Positions 5,575-5,598 of a DNA stretch of 5,598 nt are shown piece after piece; positions within the stretch are counted from its first letter, which is position 1; the number at the start of each line of letters is the position of its first letter. The notes beneath the pieces are model-generated. The model was not told the DNA's origin. It searched no databases and worked only from the letters and a program-made list of their open reading frames with translations. This DNA is from Alphaproteobacteria bacterium. GTDB taxonomy: Bacteria; Pseudomonadota; Alphaproteobacteria; Rhodobacterales; Rhodobacteraceae. The stretch is from NCBI GenBank assembly GCA_024277955.1, contig JAJRUE010000020.1, positions 1 to 5,598 on the forward strand, read 5' to 3'. The translations under genes and the position numbers were made by a program.

Positions 5575-5598
5575 ATGTTGGCGGATTTGCAAGCCGGA
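5575..5598 (+). CDS. possible start of a gene running off the window end (partial)
   Basis: ATG at 5575 opens MLADLQAG to the window edge, preceded by a purine-rich GCAGGAAA. An alternative is TTG at 5561 in another frame (beginning LKAGKCWRICKP), with AGGGAG at 5551-5556 at good spacing. Both frames are still open at 5598. Eight to twelve codons cannot establish a gene or its product. It is noted because the preceding hairpin and ribosome-binding-like sequences suggest a gene begins here. Confidence 0.2.

Overview
This is a GC-rich window. High-GC third codon positions, two TTG-started genes and the protein families seen fit an alphaproteobacterium, most likely of the Rhodobacterales. That placement is inference from style and family resemblance, not from a marker gene.

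Positions 1 to 3958 hold part of a surface polysaccharide operon on the + strand. A few last codons of an unknown upstream gene overlap the start of a membrane protein of the O-antigen ligase/polymerase (Wzy/WaaL-like) superfamily (27-1622). It is followed by a 715-residue Wzz/GumC-type polysaccharide co-polymerase fused to a tyrosine autokinase (1811-3958). The likely division of labour is that the first protein joins or transfers lipid-linked glycan units in the inner membrane, while the second sets chain length and couples assembly to export through phosphorylation of its C-terminal tyrosines. Between them lies a weak, possibly translationally coupled 57-codon ORF that I do not regard as proven.

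Positions 3959 to 4362 carry no convincing gene. The stretch separates convergent genes and holds hairpins, a strong G-run block with G-quadruplex potential and a short 18-bp-period repeat.

Positions 4363 to 4995 (- strand) encode a small predicted secreted protein with a signal peptide, an unrecognised domain of about 100 residues and an acidic proline-rich tail of 13 hexapeptide repeats, PPDDG plus one variable residue. It starts at TTG behind a good ribosome binding site. A possible promoter with an embedded palindrome lies upstream.

Positions 5055 to 5395 (- strand) look like the remnant of a PutA/CopG-type ribbon-helix-helix antitoxin. The DNA-binding half is intact, but the frame then appears to shift, the C-terminal half is unrecognisable, and no toxin gene follows. 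The last 200 bases contain no complete gene, only a hairpin with a T-tract and a possible gene start that runs off the edge.

I found no clear evidence of a wholly new system. The repeat protein and the antitoxin relic are the parts most worth a second look.
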